A stretch of DNA of 64,000 nt, from positions 1-64,000 of the forward strand of contig NZ_FTPR01000004.1 in assembly GCF_900156505.1 (NCBI RefSeq), given 5' to 3'. The position numbers were made by a program, and so were the translations under genes. Below are positions 7,645 through 18,813 of the stretch, piece after piece. Each line of letters starts with the position of its first letter. The first letter of the stretch is position 1. The notes beneath the pieces are model-generated. The model ran no database searches. It saw nothing but the letters and a program-made list of their open reading frames with translations, and was not told where the DNA came from. Origin of the DNA: Yoonia rosea (GTDB taxonomy: Bacteria > Pseudomonadota > Alphaproteobacteria > Rhodobacterales > Rhodobacteraceae).

Positions 7645-8018
7645 AGTGGCGCGCGCGCTTTGCGTCCTACTAAATACGCTATTTCGATTGGCGCGATCCC
7701 TGCGCATCGGCGGCATTCGCCGCAAAACCTCAATAAATTGTAGCGCAGGACTTGGCTTTGGGGGCAATACACTCTAAGCGATACCGCAGGCCCGCGCGAT
7801 TGATTCGTCTGGGCCTTTATTCGTCCGAGACGGTGGGTTGGCCTTATGCCATTAATTCCTGCCTGAGACGGGAAGACCAGAATTCTTGAGGCTCTCCTCG
7901 GTTCCCTCTGGCTCGCCCCGTTTGCACATGGACTGTAGACTGTTGGGCGGCCTGAGCCGTTTGACAAAAGTAGAGCCGGTGCCGGGATCAAATCCGGTGC
8001 CAAACTTGGAGTAAAACT
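7645..8018 (+). promoter_or_regulatory. Long leader region of rplJ
   Basis: About 375 bases without a credible gene precede rplJ. Long rplJ leaders are known in other bacteria to bind the L10-(L12) complex for autogenous control and to hold the rplJ promoter. The last 45 bases contain CCGGTGCC twice and CCGGGAT-CAA-ATCCGG, which can form a small hairpin just before the ribosome binding site. I see no clear -35/-10 pair. Regulatory function is inferred from position. Confidence 0.45.
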
Positions 8019-8531
8019 GTGGATAGAGCACAAAAAGAACAGCTGGTCGACGATCTCGGCCAGATCTTTGAAAGCTCTGGCGTTGTAGTGGTTGCCCGCT
8101 ACGAAGGCATGACAGTTGCTGAAATGCAGGACCTGCGCGCGCACATGCGTGAAGCGGGCGGTTCCGTACGCGTTGCCAAGAACAAGCTCGCCAAAATCGC
8201 CCTCGAGGGCAAGCCATGCGCAAGCATCGGCCAATACCTCGAAGGCATGACTGTACTCGCTTACTCTGAAGACCCCGTCGCTGCGGCGAAGGTTGTCGAC
8301 AAGTATGCCAAAGAGAATGAAAAACTTGTCATTCTCGGCGGTGCTATGGGCGATACAGCGCTGGACGTCGCTGGTGTGAAAGCGGTTGCCGGTATGCCAT
8401 CACGCGAGGAGCTTATTGCTTCTATCGTGGGCTGCATCGGTGCACCTGCAAGCAACATCGCCGGGGCCATTGGCGCGCCTGCTTCGAACATCGCAAGCAT
8501 TCTCTCAACCATCGAAGAGAAAGCTGCATAA
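8019..8531 (+). CDS. rplJ: 50S ribosomal protein L10
   Basis: A 170-residue L10, the base of the L7/L12 stalk. It begins with a GTG codon (GTG-GAT-AGA, with TGGAG upstream) and encodes [37 protein letters not shown] and [14 protein letters not shown]. An Ala-rich C-terminal helix ending in STIEEKAA should bind L12 dimers. A GTG start here is consistent with translational control. rplL follows after 68 bases. Confidence 0.96.
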   Translation: MDRAQKEQLVDDLGQIFESSGVVVVARYEGMTVAEMQDLRAHMREAGGSVRVAKNKLAKIALEGKPCASIGQYLEGMTVLAYSEDPVAAAKVVDKYAKENEKLVILGGAMGDTALDVAGVKAVAGMPSREELIASIVGCIGAPASNIAGAIGAPASNIASILSTIEEKAA

Positions 8532-8599
8532 AGCATCTGAATTGACTTGGGGGCGTGCCCTCACGTTGGAACACACTTAAAACGAACGGAAAGCATAAA

Positions 8600-8974
8600 A
8601 TGGCTGATCTGAAAAAACTGGCTGAAGAGATTGTTGGTCTGACACTTCTCGAAGCACAAGAACTGAAAACCATCCTGAAGGACGACTACGGCATCGAGCC
8701 AGCAGCCGGTGGCGCTGTTATGATGGCTGGTCCTGCTGGTGACGCTGGTGCGGCTGCAGAAGAGAAGACAGAATTCGACGTCGTTCTCAAGAACGCTGGC
8801 GCATCCAAAATCAACGTCATCAAAGAAGTCCGCGGCATCACAGGTCTTGGCCTGAAAGAAGCCAAAGACCTCGTCGAAGCTGGTGGCAAAATCAAAGAAG
8901 GCGCGTCCAAGGACGAAGCCGAAGAGATCAAAGCAAAGCTGGAAGCAGCTGGCGCCGAGGTCGAGCTGGCCTAA
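8600..8974 (+). CDS. rplL: 50S ribosomal protein L7/L12
   Basis: A 124-residue L7/L12, the multi-copy stalk protein that recruits translation factors. It has the N-terminal dimerisation part [20 protein letters not shown], an Ala/Gly-rich hinge near residues 35-52, and the C-terminal domain with [20 protein letters not shown] and [12 protein letters not shown]. The ATG at 8600 follows ACGGA. Upstream in-frame codons are not conserved in this family. Confidence 0.97.
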   Translation: MADLKKLAEEIVGLTLLEAQELKTILKDDYGIEPAAGGAVMMAGPAGDAGAAAEEKTEFDVVLKNAGASKINVIKEVRGITGLGLKEAKDLVEAGGKIKEGASKDEAEEIKAKLEAAGAEVELA

Positions 8975-9012
8975 GCCCGCTTTTGGCGAAGCACAATTCG
9001 CCCTGTAAACAA

Positions 9013-9050
9013 GGCTGGACTCGCATTTGCGGGTCCAGCCAAACCTGTCT
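9013..9050 (+). terminator. Attenuator-like hairpin between rplL and rpoB
   Basis: A 12-bp stem (9013-9024 with 9029-9040, one G-T pair) with loop ATTT is followed by AAACCTGTCTT, which has no clean T-tract. Partial termination or RNase III processing between rplL and rpoB is known in Escherichia coli. This hairpin is in the equivalent position. The rest of the 245-base spacer shows nothing I can identify. Confidence 0.6.
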
Positions 9051-9219
9051 TAGAGGTCGGCCAATGCGTTGACCGTCCTCTTGGGTAGGTTCCAAAAGTC
9101 GGGAGGGTGCCGGTGGGACGGCAGCCACGAATAGACTTTAGAACCCCCGGTCAAATGGGTGAAGCGTCGCGGCCCGGGCGATGTGGAACTCGAGAGACAA
9201 ACAAAAGGTGACACCGCAC

Positions 9220-12200
9220 ATGGCTTCTACTTTCCTTGGTCAGAAACGCCTGCGTAAGTACTACGGCAAAATCCGTGAAGTGCTTGAAATGCCGAACCTC
9301 ATCGAGGTTCAGAAATCCTCTTATGATCTGTTCCTGCGCTCCGGCGACAGCGACACGCCACTTGACGGCGAAGGCATCAAAGGTGTCTTCCAGTCGGTGT
9401 TTCCGATCAAGGATTTCAACGAAACCGCCGTTCTTGAATTCGTCAAGTACGAGCTGGAAAAGCCGAAATACGATGTCGAGGAATGCCAGCAGCGCGATAT
9501 GACCTACAGCGCGCCGCTGAAAGTGACCCTCCGTCTGATCGTGTTTGAAGTGGACGAAGACACAGGCGCGAAGTCGGTCAAGGACATCAAAGAGCAAGAC
9601 GTCTTCATGGGCGATATGCCTTTGATGACACCGAACGGTACCTTCGTTGTGAATGGCACCGAGCGTGTCATCGTATCGCAGATGCACCGCTCGCCCGGCG
9701 TTTTCTTTGACCATGACAAGGGCAAAACCCATTCTTCGGGTAAACTTTTGTTTGCCTGCCGCATTATCCCATACCGCGGTAGCTGGCTTGATTTTGAGTT
9801 CGACGCCAAGGACCTTGTGTTCTGCCGGATCGACCGTCGTCGCAAATTGCCTGTAACGACACTGCTTTATGCGCTGGGTCTGGATCAGGAAGGCATCATG
9901 AATGCCTATTATGACACCGTCGAATACAAGCTGGACAAAAAGGGCAAGGCGTGGACAACCAAGTTCTTCCCGGAGCGTGTTCGTGGCACACGTCCTGCTT
10001 TTGATCTGGTTGATGCGAAAACCGGCGAAGTCATCGCGAAAGCCGGCGAAAAGGTTACGCCGCGCTCGGTCAAGAAGCTGATTGATGCGGGCGACGTCAA
10101 AGAGCTGCTGGTGCCTTATGAAAACATCGTCGGCAAGTTCGTTGCACAAGATATCATCAACGAGGAAAACGGTGCGATCTACGTTGAGGCCGGTGACGAG
10201 CTGACACTCGAGATGGACAAAGATGGCGAAGTCATCGGCGGTACACTCAAGGATCTGGTCGATGCGGGTATCAAGACGATCCCTGTTCTGGATATCGATA
10301 ACATCAACGTGGGCGCGTATATGCGCAACACGATGGCGTCGGACAAGAACATGAACCGCGAAACCGCGCTGATGGATATCTACCGCGTCATGCGTCCGGG
10401 TGAGCCACCGACCGTTGATAGCGCGTCTGCGCTGTTCGACACGCTGTTCTTTGATAGCGAGCGCTATGACCTGTCCGCTGTGGGCCGCGTGAAGATGAAC
10501 ATGCGTCTTGATCTGGATGCCGAAGACACCATGCGCACCCTGCGCAAGGAAGACATCGTCGCCTGTATCAAAGCACTTGTCGAACTGCGTGACGGCAAGG
10601 GCGATATCGACGATATCGACCACCTTGGGAACCGTCGTGTGCGTTCTGTCGGCGAATTGATGGAAAACCAGTATCGCGTTGGTCTGCTGCGCATGGAGCG
10701 CGCGATCAAAGAGCGTATGTCTTCTGTCGAAATCGACACTGTGATGCCACAGGACCTGATCAACGCCAAGCCAGCCGCGGCTGCGGTGCGTGAATTCTTT
10801 GGCTCTTCGCAGCTGTCGCAGTTCATGGACCAAACCAACCCGCTGTCAGAAGTGACGCACAAGCGCCGCCTCTCCGCGCTTGGGCCCGGCGGTCTGACAC
10901 GCGAACGTGCGGGCTTTGAGGTGCGCGACGTGCACCCAACCCATTACGGCCGTATGTGTCCGATTGAAACACCGGAAGGTCCGAACATTGGTCTGATCAA
11001 CTCGCTTGCCACTTTTGCCCGCGTGAACAAATACGGCTTTATCGAAACACCTTATCGCAAGGTCACAGACGGCAAGGTGACGGACGAAGTGTCCTACATG
11101 TCCGCGACCGAGGAAATGCGTCACACTGTGGCGCAGGCCAACGCGAATATGGCACCTGATGGGTCGTTCAATAATGAACTGGTTTCAACCCGCAAGAATG
11201 GTGACTACACACTGTCCCCGCGTGAAAACGTGGACCTGATCGACGTGTCGCCAAAGCAGCTTGTTTCTGTTGCGGCGTCCCTGATCCCGTTCCTCGAAAA
11301 CGACGACGCCAACCGCGCCTTGATGGGCTCGAACATGCAACGTCAGGCGGTGCCACTTCTGCAGGCCGAGGCCCCATTGGTGGGTACCGGTATCGAAGAA
11401 GTGGTTGCGCGCGACAGTGGTGCGGCGATCATGGCGAAACGCGGCGGCATCATCGACCAGGTCGATGCGCAGCGTATCGTGATCCGTGCGACATCCGACC
11501 TTGAGCTGGGTGACGCAGGCGTCGACATCTACCGTATGCGCAAATTCCAGCGTTCGAACCAGAACACCTGCATCAACCAGCGTCCGCTGGTGAAAGTGGG
11601 TGATACGGTGCAAAAAGGTCAGGTGATTGCTGACGGTCCGTCCACCGATATCGGTGAATTGGCCCTTGGTAAGAACGTGGTCGTCGCGTTTATGCCGTGG
11701 AACGGTTACAACTACGAAGACTCCATCCTGATCTCTGAGCGTATCGTGCGCGACGACGTCTTCACCTCGATCCACATCGAGGAATTCGAAGTCGCCGCCC
11801 GTGACACAAAGCTTGGGCCAGAGGAAATCACACGCGATATTCCTAACGTCGGTGAGGAAGCCCTGCGCAACCTCGACGAAGCGGGGATCGTGTACATCGG
11901 TGCCGAAGTTGGCCCTGCAGATATCCTTGTGGGCAAGATCACACCAAAAGGCGAAAGCCCGATGACGCCAGAGGAAAAACTGCTGCGCGCCATCTTTGGT
12001 GAAAAAGCATCCGATGTGCGTGACACATCCTTGCGCCTGCCCCCCGGTGACTTTGGCACCGTGGTTGAGGTCCGCGTCTTTAACCGCCATGGCGTGGAAA
12101 AAGACGAACGTGCCCTGCAGATCGAGCGTGAAGAGGTTGAACGCCTTGCCCGTGACCGCGACGACGAGTTGGCGATCCTTGATCGCAACATCTATGCACG

Positions 12201-13359
12201 TTTGTGGGACATCATCTCTGGCAAGAAAGCTGCCAAAGGGCCAAAAGGCTTTAAGGCTGGTTCGATTGTCTCTGAGGAAAGCGTTGCCGATCTGTCCCGT
12301 GGACAGTGGTGGCAGCTTGCCATGGAAGACGAAGATGATGCGAAAATCGTTGAAGCACTGAACGAACAGTACGAAATCCAGAAACGTGCTATGGATGCGC
12401 GGTTCGAGGACAAAGTCGAGAAAGTGCGCCGCGGCGATGATCTGCCACCAGGCGTGATGAAGATGGTCAAAGTCTTTGTGGCTGTGAAGCGCAAGCTGCA
12501 GCCCGGCGATAAGATGGCCGGTCGTCACGGCAACAAAGGTGTTATTTCCAAGGTTGTGCCGATGGAAGACATGCCGTTCCTTGCGGACGGTACACCAGTG
12601 GACTTCTGTCTGAACCCGCTGGGCGTGCCATCGCGCATGAACGTCGGTCAGATCCTTGAAACACACATGGGCTGGGCCGCACGCGGTCTGGGTATCCAGA
12701 TTGACGAAGCGCTGGGTGAATACCGCCGCTCCGGTGATCTGACACCCGTGCGTGAGGCGATGCGCATTGCCTATGGCGATGATGTCTATGAAGAAGGCAT
12801 CGCTGGCATGGATGAGGAAAACCTCGTCGAGGCAGCAGGTAATGTCGTCAATGGTGTGCCGATTGCGACACCAGTCTTTGACGGTGCAAAAGAGGCTGAC
12901 GTGAACGATGCGCTGACGCGTGCCGGTTTCGACACCTCGGGTCAGTCGGTTCTTTTCGACGGTCGCACGGGCGAGCAGTTCTCGCGCAAAGTGACCGTAG
13001 GCGTGAAATACCTGCTGAAACTGCACCACCTTGTCGACGACAAGATCCACGCACGTTCCACCGGGCCTTACAGCCTTGTCACGCAGCAGCCTCTGGGTGG
13101 TAAAGCCCAGTTCGGTGGCCAGCGTTTCGGGGAAATGGAAGTCTGGGCACTGGAAGCATATGGCGCGGCTTACACCTTGCAGGAAATGCTGACTGTGAAG
13201 TCGGATGACGTGGCAGGGCGGACGAAGGTCTACGAAAGCATCGTCAAAGGCGAGGACAACTTTGAGGCCGGCGTGCCGGAGTCGTTCAACGTGCTCGTGA
13301 AAGAAGTCCGGGGTCTCGGCCTCAACATGGAACTCCTGGATGCGGAGGATGAGGAATAG
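9220..13359 (+). CDS. rpoB: DNA-directed RNA polymerase subunit beta
   Basis: A 1379-residue beta subunit. The start at 9220 ([20 protein letters not shown]) has AAGGTG upstream and matches alphaproteobacterial RpoB. An in-frame ATG 39 bases upstream is less likely. The rifampicin-binding region begins near residue 526 ([13 protein letters not shown]), and the Asp, His (VTHKRR) and Ser (LSALGPGG) associated with sensitivity are present. Further on are [30 protein letters not shown] and [14 protein letters not shown]. The C-terminal clamp ends [12 protein letters not shown]. It is co-oriented with rpoC, which starts 85 bases later. Confidence 0.98.
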   Translation: MASTFLGQKRLRKYYGKIREVLEMPNLIEVQKSSYDLFLRSGDSDTPLDGEGIKGVFQSVFPIKDFNETAVLEFVKYELEKPKYDVEECQQRDMTYSAPLKVTLRLIVFEVDEDTGAKSVKDIKEQDVFMGDMPLMTPNGTFVVNGTERVIVSQMHRSPGVFFDHDKGKTHSSGKLLFACRIIPYRGSWLDFEFDAKDLVFCRIDRRRKLPVTTLLYALGLDQEGIMNAYYDTVEYKLDKKGKAWTTKFFPERVRGTRPAFDLVDAKTGEVIAKAGEKVTPRSVKKLIDAGDVKELLVPYENIVGKFVAQDIINEENGAIYVEAGDELTLEMDKDGEVIGGTLKDLVDAGIKTIPVLDIDNINVGAYMRNTMASDKNMNRETALMDIYRVMRPGEPPTVDSASALFDTLFFDSERYDLSAVGRVKMNMRLDLDAEDTMRTLRKEDIVACIKALVELRDGKGDIDDIDHLGNRRVRSVGELMENQYRVGLLRMERAIKERMSSVEIDTVMPQDLINAKPAAAAVREFFGSSQLSQFMDQTNPLSEVTHKRRLSALGPGGLTRERAGFEVRDVHPTHYGRMCPIETPEGPNIGLINSLATFARVNKYGFIETPYRKVTDGKVTDEVSYMSATEEMRHTVAQANANMAPDGSFNNELVSTRKNGDYTLSPRENVDLIDVSPKQLVSVAASLIPFLENDDANRALMGSNMQRQAVPLLQAEAPLVGTGIEEVVARDSGAAIMAKRGGIIDQVDAQRIVIRATSDLELGDAGVDIYRMRKFQRSNQNTCINQRPLVKVGDTVQKGQVIADGPSTDIGELALGKNVVVAFMPWNGYNYEDSILISERIVRDDVFTSIHIEEFEVAARDTKLGPEEITRDIPNVGEEALRNLDEAGIVYIGAEVGPADILVGKITPKGESPMTPEEKLLRAIFGEKASDVRDTSLRLPPGDFGTVVEVRVFNRHGVEKDERALQIEREEVERLARDRDDELAILDRNIYARLWDIISGKKAAKGPKGFKAGSIVSEESVADLSRGQWWQLAMEDEDDAKIVEALNEQYEIQKRAMDARFEDKVEKVRRGDDLPPGVMKMVKVFVAVKRKLQPGDKMAGRHGNKGVISKVVPMEDMPFLADGTPVDFCLNPLGVPSRMNVGQILETHMGWAARGLGIQIDEALGEYRRSGDLTPVREAMRIAYGDDVYEEGIAGMDEENLVEAAGNVVNGVPIATPVFDGAKEADVNDALTRAGFDTSGQSVLFDGRTGEQFSRKVTVGVKYLLKLHHLVDDKIHARSTGPYSLVTQQPLGGKAQFGGQRFGEMEVWALEAYGAAYTLQEMLTVKSDDVAGRTKVYESIVKGEDNFEAGVPESFNVLVKEVRGLGLNMELLDAEDEE

Positions 13360-13360
13360 T

Positions 13361-13409
13361 CAAAGTCTCATCGAGACTTTGCAGGCAGACTTTCGATGAA
13401 AGTCTGCCT
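13361..13409 (+). other. Two consecutive perfect hairpins in the rpoB-rpoC spacer
   Basis: CAAAGTCTC-ATC-GAGACTTTG (13361-13381) begins directly after the rpoB stop codon. A 12-bp stem AGGCAGACTTTC-GAT-GAAAGTCTGCCT (13383-13409) follows. Both have 3-base loops and share the AAAGTCT core, so alternative pairing between them is possible. No T-tract follows, so they are not terminators. They could set mRNA stability, processing or rpoC translation. Confidence 0.8.
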
Positions 13410-13444
13410 CCCTCCCCAACGCACCCCAATTCAAGGAATTGAAG

Positions 13445-16400
13445 ATGAACCAGGAACTGACAAACAACCCGTTTAACCCGCTCACACCGGCAAAAACGTT
13501 TGATGAAATCAAGGTGTCGCTGGCATCTCCCGAGCGGATCCTGTCGTGGTCCTTCGGAGAGATCAAAAAGCCCGAGACCATCAACTACCGTACGTTCAAG
13601 CCAGAGCGCGACGGTCTGTTCTGTGCGCGTATCTTTGGCCCGATCAAGGACTACGAATGCCTGTGCGGTAAGTATAAGCGCATGAAGTATCGCGGCGTTG
13701 TCTGCGAAAAATGCGGTGTTGAAGTTACGCTGCAAAAGGTTCGCCGCGAGCGGATGGGCCACATTGAACTGGCAGCACCCGTCGCACACATCTGGTTCCT
13801 CAAGTCGCTGCCATCCCGCATCGGCCTGATGCTGGACATGACGCTGCGCGATCTTGAGCGCATCCTGTACTTCGAAAACTACGTCGTGATCGAACCCGGC
13901 CTGACTGACCTGACTTATGGCCAGTTGATGACCGAGGAAGAGTTCAACGACGCACAGGACCTTTATGGCATGGATGCATTCCAGGCCAACATCGGTGCTG
14001 AAGCGATCCGCGAAATGCTGGCCCAGATTGATCTGGAATCGGAGGCAGAGACACTGCGCGCCGATCTGAAAGAGGCCACAGGCGAATTGAAGCCCAAGAA
14101 GATCATCAAGCGTTTGAAGATCGTCGAAAGCTTCCTTGAAAGCGGCAACCGCCCCGAGTGGATGGTGCTGACCGTGATCCCTGTGATCCCGCCAGAACTG
14201 CGCCCGCTGGTCCCACTGGATGGCGGCCGTTTCGCGACGTCTGACCTCAACGATCTTTATCGTCGTGTGATCAACCGCAACAACCGTCTGAAGCGTCTGA
14301 TCGAGTTGCGCGCACCTGACATCATCGTGCGGAACGAAAAGCGGATGTTGCAGGAATCTGTTGATGCGCTGTTCGACAATGGCCGTCGTGGCCGCGTGAT
14401 CACGGGTGCCAACAAGCGCCCGCTGAAATCGCTGTCCGATATGCTGAAGGGTAAGCAGGGTCGCTTCCGTCAGAACCTTTTGGGTAAGCGCGTCGACTTC
14501 TCGGGTCGTTCGGTCATCGTGACCGGTCCGGAACTGAAGCTGCACCAGTGTGGTCTGCCGAAAAAGATGGCGCTCGAGCTGTTCAAGCCGTTCATCTACT
14601 CGCGCCTTGAAGCCAAGGGTCTGTCCAGCACAGTCAAGCAAGCCAAGAAACTGGTCGAAAAAGAGCGTCCAGAGGTTTGGGATATCCTTGATGAGGTGAT
14701 CCGCGAACACCCTGTCATGCTGAACCGTGCGCCAACGCTGCACCGTTTGGGCATTCAGGCGTTTGAACCGGTTCTGATCGAAGGTAAGGCGATCCAGCTG
14801 CACCCGCTGGTCTGTTCTGCGTTTAACGCTGACTTTGACGGTGACCAGATGGCGGTTCACGTCCCGCTGAGCCTTGAGGCCCAGTTGGAAGCCCGCGTTC
14901 TGATGATGTCGACAAACAACGTGCTGTCGCCTGCGAACGGTGCGCCAATCATCGTGCCGTCACAGGATATGATCCTTGGTCTCTACTACACCACCATCAT
15001 GCGTCACGGCATGAAGGGCGAGGGCATGTCTTTCAGCGATATCGAAGAAGTCGAGCACGCGCTGACCGCGGGTGAAGTGCATCTGCACGCCAAGATCACG
15101 GCGCGGATGGTACAGATCGACGACGAAGGCAACGAAGTCATGACGCGGTTTGAGACCACACCGGGCCGTTTGCGTCTGGGTGCGTTGCTTCCGCTCAATG
15201 CCAAGGCGCCGTTTGCGCTGGTCAACCGTCTGCTGCGCAAGAAAGAAGTGCAGCAGGTCATCGACACCGTCTACCGCTACTGTGGTCAGAAAGAATCTGT
15301 CATCTTCTGTGACCAGATCATGACCATGGGCTTCCGCGAAGCGTTCAAGGCAGGCATCTCGTTCGGTAAGGACGATATGGTTGTTCCCGATACCAAGTGG
15401 GAACTGGTCGACGAGACACGCGAGCAGGTCAAAGACTTTGAACAGCAGTACATGGACGGCCTGATTACACAGGGCGAAAAGTACAACAAAGTTGTCGATG
15501 CCTGGTCAAAGGCCAACGACAAAGTCACCGACGCGATGATGACCACGATCTCCACCACACCGCTCTTGGCGGATGGTGCCGAAGGTGAGCCGAACTCGGT
15601 TTACATGATGGCCCACTCCGGTGCGCGTGGTTCGGTCACACAGATGAAGCAGCTGGGCGGTATGCGCGGTCTGATGGCCAAGCCGAACGGCGAGATCATC
15701 GAAACGCCGATCATCTCGAACTTTAAGGAAGGTCTGACCGTTCTTGAGTACTTCAACTCGACCCACGGTGCCCGTAAGGGTCTGTCGGACACGGCGTTGA
15801 AGACTGCGAACTCGGGTTACCTGACACGTCGTCTAGTGGACGTCGCCCAAGACTGCATCGTCCGTGAGGTCGATTGCGGAACAGAGCGTGCGATCACCGC
15901 AGAAGCCGCCGTGAACGATGGTGAAGTCGTTGCATCACTGGCCGAGCGTGTGCTGGGTCGTGTGTCTGCGGATGACGTCATTAAGCCGGGTACGGACGAA
16001 GTGATCGTCGAAGCAGGCGAGCTGATCGACGAGCGCAAGGCCGACATGATCGACATGGCCGCGATTGGCAAAATGCGTATCCGCAGCCCGCTGACCTGTG
16101 AAAGCGAAGATGGCGTTTGTGCGATGTGCTATGGCCGTGATCTGGCCCGCGGTACCCGCGTGAACATCGGCGAAGCTGTTGGTATCATCGCGGCACAGTC
16201 CATCGGTGAACCTGGTACACAGCTGACAATGCGGACGTTCCACATTGGTGGTGTTGCCCAAGGTGGCCAGCAGTCGTTCCTCGAGGCCTCACAGCCTGGT
16301 AAGATCGAATACCGTAATGCTCAGCTGCTTGAGAACGCAGCTGGCGAAATGGTTGTGATGGGCCGGAACATGGTTCTCGCGATTGTTGGTGAAGAGGGCG

Positions 16401-17692
16401 AAGAGCGCGCGACCCACAAGGTCGGCTATGGCTCCAAAGTGTTCGTCAAAGAGGGCGCATCTGTGCTGCGCGGCGATAAACTCTTTGAATGGGATCCCTA
16501 TACACTTCCAATCATCGCCGAGGCCTCTGGTACAGCCAAATACGTTGATCTGGTGAACGGTATCGCAGTCCGTGAAGACACCGACGATGCAACGGGTATG
16601 ACCCAGCGCATCGTGTCTGACTGGCGTGCGGCACCGAAGGGCAATGAGCTTGCTCCGAAGATCATCGTTCTTGGCAAGGATGGCGAAGTTGTCCTCAAAG
16701 AGGACGGCAACCCCGTTGCGTATCCAATGTCTGTGGATGCGGTTCTGTCGGTTGAAGACGGCGAAGAGATCAAAGCGGGTGATGTTGTCGCGCGTATCCC
16801 ACGTGAGGGTGCCAAGACGAAAGACATTACCGGTGGTCTGCCACGTGTGGCCGAACTGTTCGAAGCCCGTCGTCCAAAGGATCACGCAATCATCGCTGAA
16901 ATCGATGGCTACGTGCGCTTTGGCAAGGACTATAAGAACAAGCGCCGCATCGCGATTGAGTCTTCGGATGATGCAGACGTGAAGGTCGAATACATGGTGC
17001 CCAAGGGCAAGCACATTCCGGTTGCGGAAGGTGACTTTGTCCAGAAGGGTGACTACATCATGGACGGCAACCCAGCCCCGCACGATATTCTTGCGGTTAT
17101 GGGGGTCGAGGCCCTTGCGGACTATATGATCGACGAAGTGCAGGACGTTTATCGCCTGCAAGGTGTGAAGATCAACGACAAGCACATCGAAGTTATCGTG
17201 CGCCAGATGCTCCAGAAGTGGGAGATTCAGGACAGCGGTGACACCGTTCTGCTGAAAGGCGAGAACGTCGATAAGGCCGAGTTTGATGAAGCCAACGCGA
17301 AGGCACTTGCACGGGGCGACCGCCCTGCGACAGGCGAGCCGATCTTGTTGGGTATCACCAAGGCGTCGTTGCAGACCCGTTCGTTCATCTCTGCGGCATC
17401 GTTCCAGGAAACGACACGCGTTCTGACCGAAGCTTCCGTGCAAGGTAAGCGCGACAAGCTGATCGGCCTGAAAGAGAACGTGATCGTGGGCCGTCTGATC
17501 CCTGCCGGTACCGGTGGTGCAACACAGCAAATCCGCCGTGTTGCTGCAGATCGCGACAATGTCGTGATTGAAGCACGCCGCGAGGAAGCTGAAGAGGCCG
17601 CACGCCTTGCAGCTCCGATGGAGATGCCAGCGCAGTCCGAGGAAGATCAGGTCTTTGGCACCGCCGTTGAGACGTCCGAGGACGACGCATAA
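13445..17692 (+). CDS. rpoC: DNA-directed RNA polymerase subunit beta'
   Basis: A 1415-residue beta' subunit. AAGGA lies 7 bases before the ATG at 13445. The N-terminal zinc ribbon is [20 protein letters not shown]. The catalytic [16 protein letters not shown] lies at residues 461-476, with the three metal-binding aspartates present. The trigger-loop region MRTFHIGG and the second zinc site ([16 protein letters not shown]) are also seen. The C-terminus is acidic ([13 protein letters not shown]). A strong terminator follows 22 bases after the stop and closes the ribosomal/RNA polymerase block. Confidence 0.98.
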   Translation: MNQELTNNPFNPLTPAKTFDEIKVSLASPERILSWSFGEIKKPETINYRTFKPERDGLFCARIFGPIKDYECLCGKYKRMKYRGVVCEKCGVEVTLQKVRRERMGHIELAAPVAHIWFLKSLPSRIGLMLDMTLRDLERILYFENYVVIEPGLTDLTYGQLMTEEEFNDAQDLYGMDAFQANIGAEAIREMLAQIDLESEAETLRADLKEATGELKPKKIIKRLKIVESFLESGNRPEWMVLTVIPVIPPELRPLVPLDGGRFATSDLNDLYRRVINRNNRLKRLIELRAPDIIVRNEKRMLQESVDALFDNGRRGRVITGANKRPLKSLSDMLKGKQGRFRQNLLGKRVDFSGRSVIVTGPELKLHQCGLPKKMALELFKPFIYSRLEAKGLSSTVKQAKKLVEKERPEVWDILDEVIREHPVMLNRAPTLHRLGIQAFEPVLIEGKAIQLHPLVCSAFNADFDGDQMAVHVPLSLEAQLEARVLMMSTNNVLSPANGAPIIVPSQDMILGLYYTTIMRHGMKGEGMSFSDIEEVEHALTAGEVHLHAKITARMVQIDDEGNEVMTRFETTPGRLRLGALLPLNAKAPFALVNRLLRKKEVQQVIDTVYRYCGQKESVIFCDQIMTMGFREAFKAGISFGKDDMVVPDTKWELVDETREQVKDFEQQYMDGLITQGEKYNKVVDAWSKANDKVTDAMMTTISTTPLLADGAEGEPNSVYMMAHSGARGSVTQMKQLGGMRGLMAKPNGEIIETPIISNFKEGLTVLEYFNSTHGARKGLSDTALKTANSGYLTRRLVDVAQDCIVREVDCGTERAITAEAAVNDGEVVASLAERVLGRVSADDVIKPGTDEVIVEAGELIDERKADMIDMAAIGKMRIRSPLTCESEDGVCAMCYGRDLARGTRVNIGEAVGIIAAQSIGEPGTQLTMRTFHIGGVAQGGQQSFLEASQPGKIEYRNAQLLENAAGEMVVMGRNMVLAIVGEEGEERATHKVGYGSKVFVKEGASVLRGDKLFEWDPYTLPIIAEASGTAKYVDLVNGIAVREDTDDATGMTQRIVSDWRAAPKGNELAPKIIVLGKDGEVVLKEDGNPVAYPMSVDAVLSVEDGEEIKAGDVVARIPREGAKTKDITGGLPRVAELFEARRPKDHAIIAEIDGYVRFGKDYKNKRRIAIESSDDADVKVEYMVPKGKHIPVAEGDFVQKGDYIMDGNPAPHDILAVMGVEALADYMIDEVQDVYRLQGVKINDKHIEVIVRQMLQKWEIQDSGDTVLLKGENVDKAEFDEANAKALARGDRPATGEPILLGITKASLQTRSFISAASFQETTRVLTEASVQGKRDKLIGLKENVIVGRLIPAGTGGATQQIRRVAADRDNVVIEARREEAEEAARLAAPMEMPAQSEEDQVFGTAVETSEDDA

Positions 17693-17714
17693 ACAAGCGT
17701 CTCTCTGAGCAAAG

Positions 17715-17746
17715 AAAGGCCCTCGCTTTGCGGGGGCCTTTTTTGT
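17715..17746 (+). terminator. Rho-independent terminator after rpoC
   Basis: A 12-bp stem (17715-17726 with 17730-17741) with loop TTT runs into TTTTTTG. The hairpin is GC-rich and is followed by a T-run. Confidence 0.9.
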
Positions 17747-17843
17747 TGTGCGTTTGCGCCATTGACGTGCCACAGAGATCAGCGGGCAGATTTTGCCTGC
17801 ATTATCATTTTGCGCCCGTCGTGATCCATTATATGGATGGCCT

Positions 17844-18722
17844 ATGACATTTGATCAGATCAAAACCTTTCTCTGGGTGGCGCGTCTTGGTGGCTTTCGC
17901 AAAGCGGCTGAACGGCTCAACCTGTCACAGCCTGCTGTCTCAACGCGCATTTCGAACCTCGAACAGGAACTCCGGGTTCCGCTTTTTGAGCGTGGCTTGG
18001 GGGAACCGGTTCTAACAAAACATGGCGCGTTGCTCCTGTCTTATGCCGAGCAGATGTTGTTCGTCGAAGAGGAGATCAAACAGCGCGTCGCGAACCCGTC
18101 TGAAACAGAAGGGCTGTTTCGCGTGGGCGCCTCGGAAACGATCGCTCAGGCTTGGCTGCCCGATTTCCTGAAAGCCTTCAGCCAGCAGTACCCGCGCGTC
18201 AACGTGGATCTGGCAGTTGATATTTCGCTTAACCTGCGCGCTGATCTGCTTGACCGCAAACTTGATTTGGCACTGTTGATGGGGCCCGTGTCCGAATTCT
18301 CGATCGAAAACGTTGCTCTGCCAGCTTTCCATTTGCACTGGTACCGTGCCGCTTCAAACCCGCAGGAGGATCTCAGCCGGATCCCGATCATTTCATATTC
18401 CAGCCAGACCCGGCCGCACCGCGAACTGATGTCGGAACTATCACGCCGCATCGGACCCAAGCTGCGGGTTTATTCGTCGGCGTCTCTGTCTGCGAGCCTC
18501 AAGATGATCGCAGCAGGAATCGCCGTTGGCCCCTATCCGCGCGCGTTGGCAAATGATCTGCTATCGGCGGGTCAGATTGTTGAATTCGATCCGGGCTTTC
18601 GCCCGAGTCCACTGGACTTCACAGCCTCATATCTGTCCGAACCGCGCAGTTTTCTTATTGAAACGAGTGCAGAGATTGCCCGCACTGTCGCGCAAGACTG
18701 GGATCTACGGCACGTCAGGTGA
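17844..18722 (+). CDS. LysR-family transcriptional regulator of the oxoproline operon
   Basis: A 292-residue LysR regulator. The N-terminal winged helix is clear: MTFDQIKTFLWVARLGGFRK then AAERLNLSQPAVSTRISNLE and PLFERG. It is followed by a substrate-binding-like effector domain from about residue 90. The ATG at 17844 is chosen because the family start aligns there; the ribosome binding site is weak. It is upstream of and in the same orientation as the operon for a D-glutamate-cyclase-family protein, a TRAP transporter and PxpABC, with a dyad (18732-18753) between them. It is therefore the probable controller of that operon. The inducer is unknown; 5-oxoproline or a related compound is the natural guess. 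In Bacillus subtilis the comparable locus carries an IclR-type regulator (KipR) instead. Confidence 0.9.
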   Translation: MTFDQIKTFLWVARLGGFRKAAERLNLSQPAVSTRISNLEQELRVPLFERGLGEPVLTKHGALLLSYAEQMLFVEEEIKQRVANPSETEGLFRVGASETIAQAWLPDFLKAFSQQYPRVNVDLAVDISLNLRADLLDRKLDLALLMGPVSEFSIENVALPAFHLHWYRAASNPQEDLSRIPIISYSSQTRPHRELMSELSRRIGPKLRVYSSASLSASLKMIAAGIAVGPYPRALANDLLSAGQIVEFDPGFRPSPLDFTASYLSEPRSFLIETSAEIARTVAQDWDLRHVR

Positions 18723-18731
18723 ATAAGAAAA

Positions 18732-18753
18732 TTTTATAGGTAACGATATAAAA
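18732..18753. promoter_or_regulatory. Candidate LysR operator upstream of the oxoproline operon
   Basis: TTTTATA (18732-18738) and TATAAAA (18747-18753) form a perfect inverted repeat with an 8-base spacer. It contains the T-N11-A type spacing of LysR boxes. It lies just after the LysR gene and 60 bases before the next gene, in AT-rich sequence that may also supply a -10 element. Confidence 0.5.
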
Positions 18754-18813
18754 TGATAATTTGCATGGAACAGCCCTAACATGTGATGCTTTATCAAGAA
18801 GAGCGGGGCTGCC

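Noticed and set aside
7977..8001. CCGGTGCC direct repeat before rplJ as a repeat element
   Set aside because: There are only two short copies and one can be explained by the small hairpin next to the ribosome binding site. It is kept only as part of the leader.
9151..17773. Several very long minus-strand open frames opposite rpoB and rpoC (up to about 620 codons)
   Set aside because: They mirror the codon pattern of the sense genes, are rich in His, Arg, Asp and Phe with no family motifs, and lack ribosome binding sites. They are shadows of conserved genes.
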